From Cytobacillus massiliigabonensis (GTDB taxonomy: Bacteria; Bacillota; Bacilli; Bacillales; Cytobacillaceae): a DNA stretch of 64,000 nucleotides. A program made the translations under genes and the position numbers. This document shows positions 61,232 to 64,000 of the stretch, piece by piece. The stretch spans positions 56,083 to 120,082 of the forward strand of contig NZ_LT904902.1 of NCBI RefSeq assembly GCF_900199725.1, given 5' to 3'. The notes under the pieces were generated by a model that saw only the letters and a program-made list of their open reading frames with translations, ran no database searches and was not told the origin of the DNA. Positions within the stretch are counted from its first letter, which is position 1. Each line of letters opens with the position of its first letter.

Positions 61232-61865
61232 TATGCGGAACTCCTAAAGATTTAAATATTATTTGAAAAGAATCTGGATCAGGCAAGAGGAAAAAATGTC
61301 CCTTCACATATTCTGCGCTTTCATCCTCATCTTCATTCAGGGCTGTATCTATGACAATTGCATAGTCACTTACATGAGATAATTCTATCAGGCCGTAGCT
61401 TATTATCGCTCCAACCATATCAATACTTAATGCTGGAACAGAAGGGTATAAGGATAGATTCGTAAAATCTGATAGAGATGTTAAATAGGAACCTGAAAGA
61501 ATATTCCCTAATTCCTGTAAAGCTGATAAACCTATTTCACTATATGGAGGAGATTCAAGGGAAAAACTTTCATCTCCGATCATTTCCCTAATGAAGCTAG
61601 TCGCCTGTTCAACCGGCAATACAAAAAACATACTCCCCGGAGCTTCCCCCTCAATTCTTAAAAAAACACCAGCGACAACATTTTCAGCTCCGCCCGCCAT
61701 ATTCATCATCTCATCAAATGAAACAATTTGTACGTTAGGAACTTTCATATCAATTTTTTTATTTAATAATTTTGATAAAGCTGTCGCTGCATGACCTGCA
61801 CCAATATTTCCAATTTCCTTTAATATATCAAGGTGGATGGATGAGATTTTTTCAATAAACCCCAT
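61224..61865 (-). CDS. cheC: CheY-P phosphatase CheC
   Basis: A 213-residue CheC with two copies of the phosphatase signature: [15 protein letters not shown] (16-30) and [17 protein letters not shown] (about 113-129). Each has the E/N pair used for CheY-P hydrolysis. CheC binds CheD, and the genes overlap. Confidence 0.96.
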   Translation of the reverse strand: MGFIEKISSIHLDILKEIGNIGAGHAATALSKLLNKKIDMKVPNVQIVSFDEMMNMAGGAENVVAGVFLRIEGEAPGSMFFVLPVEQATSFIREMIGDESFSLESPPYSEIGLSALQELGNILSGSYLTSLSDFTNLSLYPSVPALSIDMVGAIISYGLIELSHVSDYAIVIDTALNEDEDESAEYVKGHFFLLPDPDSFQIIFKSLGVPHND

Positions 61866-61869
61866 TTGG

Positions 61870-62337
61870 TTATCCTTCGTTTCTAGAGGAGCTAAATGAT
61901 TCAGTATCCAATATCATTTCCAAATCAATAAGAATCAGCAATCTCTTACCAATTTTCGCAACACCATTAATATATTCAACTTCTTTTACCCCAACCACTT
62001 CGGGCGGTGGCTCAATCGAAGCAACAGGAATATCGATAACATCGTTAGCCAAATCTACAATAAATCCAACCTCTAAATCATTAACAGATACAATAATTAC
62101 ACGAGTACTATCAGTAAAATTCTCTTCTTCAATTCCAAATCTGCTTCGAAGATCGATGATTGGAGTAATCACCCCACGAAGATTAATAACACCTTTAATA
62201 AATTTCTCCGTACGTGGAACCCTAGTTATATGTTCAACCTTTTCAATTCCTTGAACATGATTAACTGGAATCGCATATTCCTTATCTTTTAATTGGAAAA
62301 CGATTAATTTTATATCAGCCGCTAAAGTATCAGCCAT
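61870..62337 (-). CDS. cheW: Chemotaxis coupling protein CheW
   Basis: A 155-residue CheW of SH3-like fold. It couples receptors to CheA; the segments NLRGVITPIIDLRSRFG (about 49-65) and DVIDIPVASIEPPP are typical. It starts 69 bp after cheA and overlaps nothing. Confidence 0.97.
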   Translation of the reverse strand: MADTLAADIKLIVFQLKDKEYAIPVNHVQGIEKVEHITRVPRTEKFIKGVINLRGVITPIIDLRSRFGIEEENFTDSTRVIIVSVNDLEVGFIVDLANDVIDIPVASIEPPPEVVGVKEVEYINGVAKIGKRLLILIDLEMILDTESFSSSRNEG

Positions 62338-62405
62338 TCGTATTCACCCCATAACTAGACTGTCAAAAAACTCTCTGCAAATCACCTGAAAAATCAGCAT
62401 TAAGG

Positions 62406-64000
62406 TTATTTAATTAATGCATTGCAATCAACAATCAAGGCAACTTGACCATTCCCTAGAATCGTAGCACCTGAAATGGCAAATACATTTGTTAAATAAT
62501 TTCCTAAAGATTTTAAAACAACTTCCTGCTGTCCAATAAACGAATCAACAACTAGACCAGCCATTTTATCACCTTTTCGAACAATTACAACTGAGTAAAA
62601 CTCATCATCTTCTGTAACAACAGGTACTTCAAAAATATCTTTTAAGAACAGAAGCGGTACGACCTTCCCTCTAAAATCAATTACTCTCTGATTATGTGCA
62701 TTTAGTATCTCTGCTTTATTCACAATCGCTGTTTCTATAATGGACGATAGCGGAATAGCAAACTTTTCATTTTGAATTTCTGTTAACATGACTGAAATTA
62801 TTGATAGAGTCAGTGGCAGCTGGATTGAGAATATTGACCCTTGCCCAAGACGCGATTCAATTGAAATTGTTCCGCCTAAAGATTCAATCGTACTTTTCAC
62901 AACATCTAATCCCACACCACGGCCAGAAACATCTGATATTTTTTCAGCAGTGGAAAATCCTGATGCTAAAATCAATTCATAAACTTGATTATCTGTCATA
63001 GTTGCTGCAGCTTGTTCAGTTACAATCCCTTTACTTAACGCTTTAGCTAGAACTTTATCTCTGCTAATCCCTGCTCCATCATCCTCGATCTCTATAAATA
63101 CATGATTTCCGCTGTGGTAAGCTTTAAGTACAACAGTTCCTTCTTCAGGTTTCCCATTTGTTTTTCTCACCTCAGGCGTTTCCACACCATGGTCAAGAGC
63201 ATTTCTAATTAAATGCACAAGCGGATCACCAATTTCATCAATAACTGTACGGTCCAGCTCAGTTTCTGCACCGATGATTTCTAGATTGATTTTCTTATTT
63301 AAATCCCGTGCCAATTGTCGAACCATCCGAGGGAAGCGATTAAAGACCGTTTCAACTGGAACCATGCGCATATTAAGGATAATATTCTGTAAATCACCCG
63401 TTACTCTTGACATACGTTCAACCGTTTCATGCAATTCTTGATTATTTAAATCTCTTGAAATTTGTTCTAATCGACCTCTATCAATGACCAATTCTTCGAA
63501 CAAATTCATTAAAATATCCAGTCTTTCAATATTTACTCGAATGGTTTTACTGCTTGCATGTTTAGAAGATGAAGCTGTCTTCTTATCCTCTTGCTTATTT
63601 GCTGTATCTACGCTTTTAACCATTTCATTTGCCGGTATTTCATTATCCGTCGATTTAACAGATTCCACTTCTTCCTCATAATGGCGAAGATCATCTAAAG
63701 AGATTGAAAATACATCTGCTTTTTCAACCTCAGAAACCTTCATTAATTTCTTTTGTATATCGTCCTTCATTTCCTTCGAAACGATTGTTACCGTAAATTC
63801 ATGATCAAACTGTTCTTCTTCAAGCTGATCAACGGAAGGATTGGATTTAATAACTTCACCAATCTTTTCTAAGATTTCAAAAATCATAAATACTCTTGCT
63901 GCTTTTAATAAGCAATCTTCTCTTAAAGCAACAGTAATTTCAAATGTATCAAATCCTTGTTCCTTTGACTGCTGAAGTACAGTGTATTCAAACTCATCAT
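62406..64000 (-). CDS. cheA: Chemotaxis histidine kinase CheA, 3' part
   Basis: The open frame runs on to position 64000, so only the C-terminal 531 residues are seen; an internal ATG at 63887 is not the start. Present are part of the response-regulator-binding P2 region, the P3 dimer helix (IRVNIERLDILMNLFEELV), the P4 kinase (N box HLIRNALDHGVE, G1 DDGAGI, G2 GRGVGLDVVK) and the CheW-like P5 domain at the end. The phosphorylated His domain is outside. It phosphorylates CheY and CheB. Confidence 0.97.
   Translation of the reverse strand, partial: DEFEYTVLQQSKEQGFDTFEITVALREDCLLKAARVFMIFEILEKIGEVIKSNPSVDQLEEEQFDHEFTVTIVSKEMKDDIQKKLMKVSEVEKADVFSISLDDLRHYEEEVESVKSTDNEIPANEMVKSVDTANKQEDKKTASSSKHASSKTIRVNIERLDILMNLFEELVIDRGRLEQISRDLNNQELHETVERMSRVTGDLQNIILNMRMVPVETVFNRFPRMVRQLARDLNKKINLEIIGAETELDRTVIDEIGDPLVHLIRNALDHGVETPEVRKTNGKPEEGTVVLKAYHSGNHVFIEIEDDGAGISRDKVLAKALSKGIVTEQAAATMTDNQVYELILASGFSTAEKISDVSGRGVGLDVVKSTIESLGGTISIESRLGQGSIFSIQLPLTLSIISVMLTEIQNEKFAIPLSSIIETAIVNKAEILNAHNQRVIDFRGKVVPLLFLKDIFEVPVVTEDDEFYSVVIVRKGDKMAGLVVDSFIGQQEVVLKSLGNYLTNVFAISGATILGNGQVALIVDCNALIK

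Overview
The window is chromosomal DNA of a low-GC, endospore-forming, flagellated Firmicute of the Bacillaceae. All recognisable genes lie on the minus strand. The gene order follows the Bacillus subtilis cheA-to-spoVS region almost gene for gene, and sporulation genes (spoVS, dipicolinate synthase, spoIIIE, tepA) sit beside sigD and chemotaxis genes. No rRNA, tRNA, CRISPR array, prophage or transposase gene is visible. I cannot fix the genus by eye.

Layout in the direction of transcription (high to low coordinates). (1) 64000-57410: end of the fla/che operon, with cheA (cut by the window edge), cheW, cheC, cheD, sigD, a FapA-family gene, an unrecognised 105-codon gene and swrB. (2) 57400-49346: rpsB, tsf, pyrH, frr, uppS, cdsA, dxr, rasP, covering translation, UMP synthesis, undecaprenyl and phospholipid precursors and intramembrane proteolysis. 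(3) 49268-32519: proS, polC, the rimP-nusA-ylxR-ylxQ-infB-ylxP-rbfA operon, truB, ribF, rpsO, pnp and ylxY. (4) 31430-21601: mlpA, ymxH, dpaA-dpaB, asd-dapG-dapA, rnjB, tepA, ylzJ. The dap genes make dihydrodipicolinate, which DpaAB turns into the spore solute dipicolinic acid. (5) 21444-13000: spoIIIE, then a GntR-family regulator and a NupNOPQ-type nucleoside ABC importer. (6) 12701-1165: the M16 pair ymfF/ymfH, ymfI, ymfJ, ymfK, ymfM, pgsA, cinA, recA, rny, ymdB. (7) 878-1: spoVS and the 5' part of an M19 dipeptidase.

Several starts were moved from the longest open frame to a start with a Shine-Dalgarno sequence. rnjB and mlpA then begin with TTG. Many Rho-independent terminators and some promoters could be read directly, including a LexA-type SOS box at recA.

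I found no unknown multi-gene system; this is conserved core chromosome. The points most worth a second look are: a dispersed intergenic hairpin repeat with at least five long copies and several short or divergent relatives; a probable one-base frameshift at the start of ylxP; a hairpin with a poor U-tract in the rimP-nusA leader that could be a NusA-dependent autoregulatory terminator; two palindromic sites at the ymfC promoter; a 16-bp inverted repeat between dpaB and asd; and an RNase J2 whose metal-binding motif is intact.
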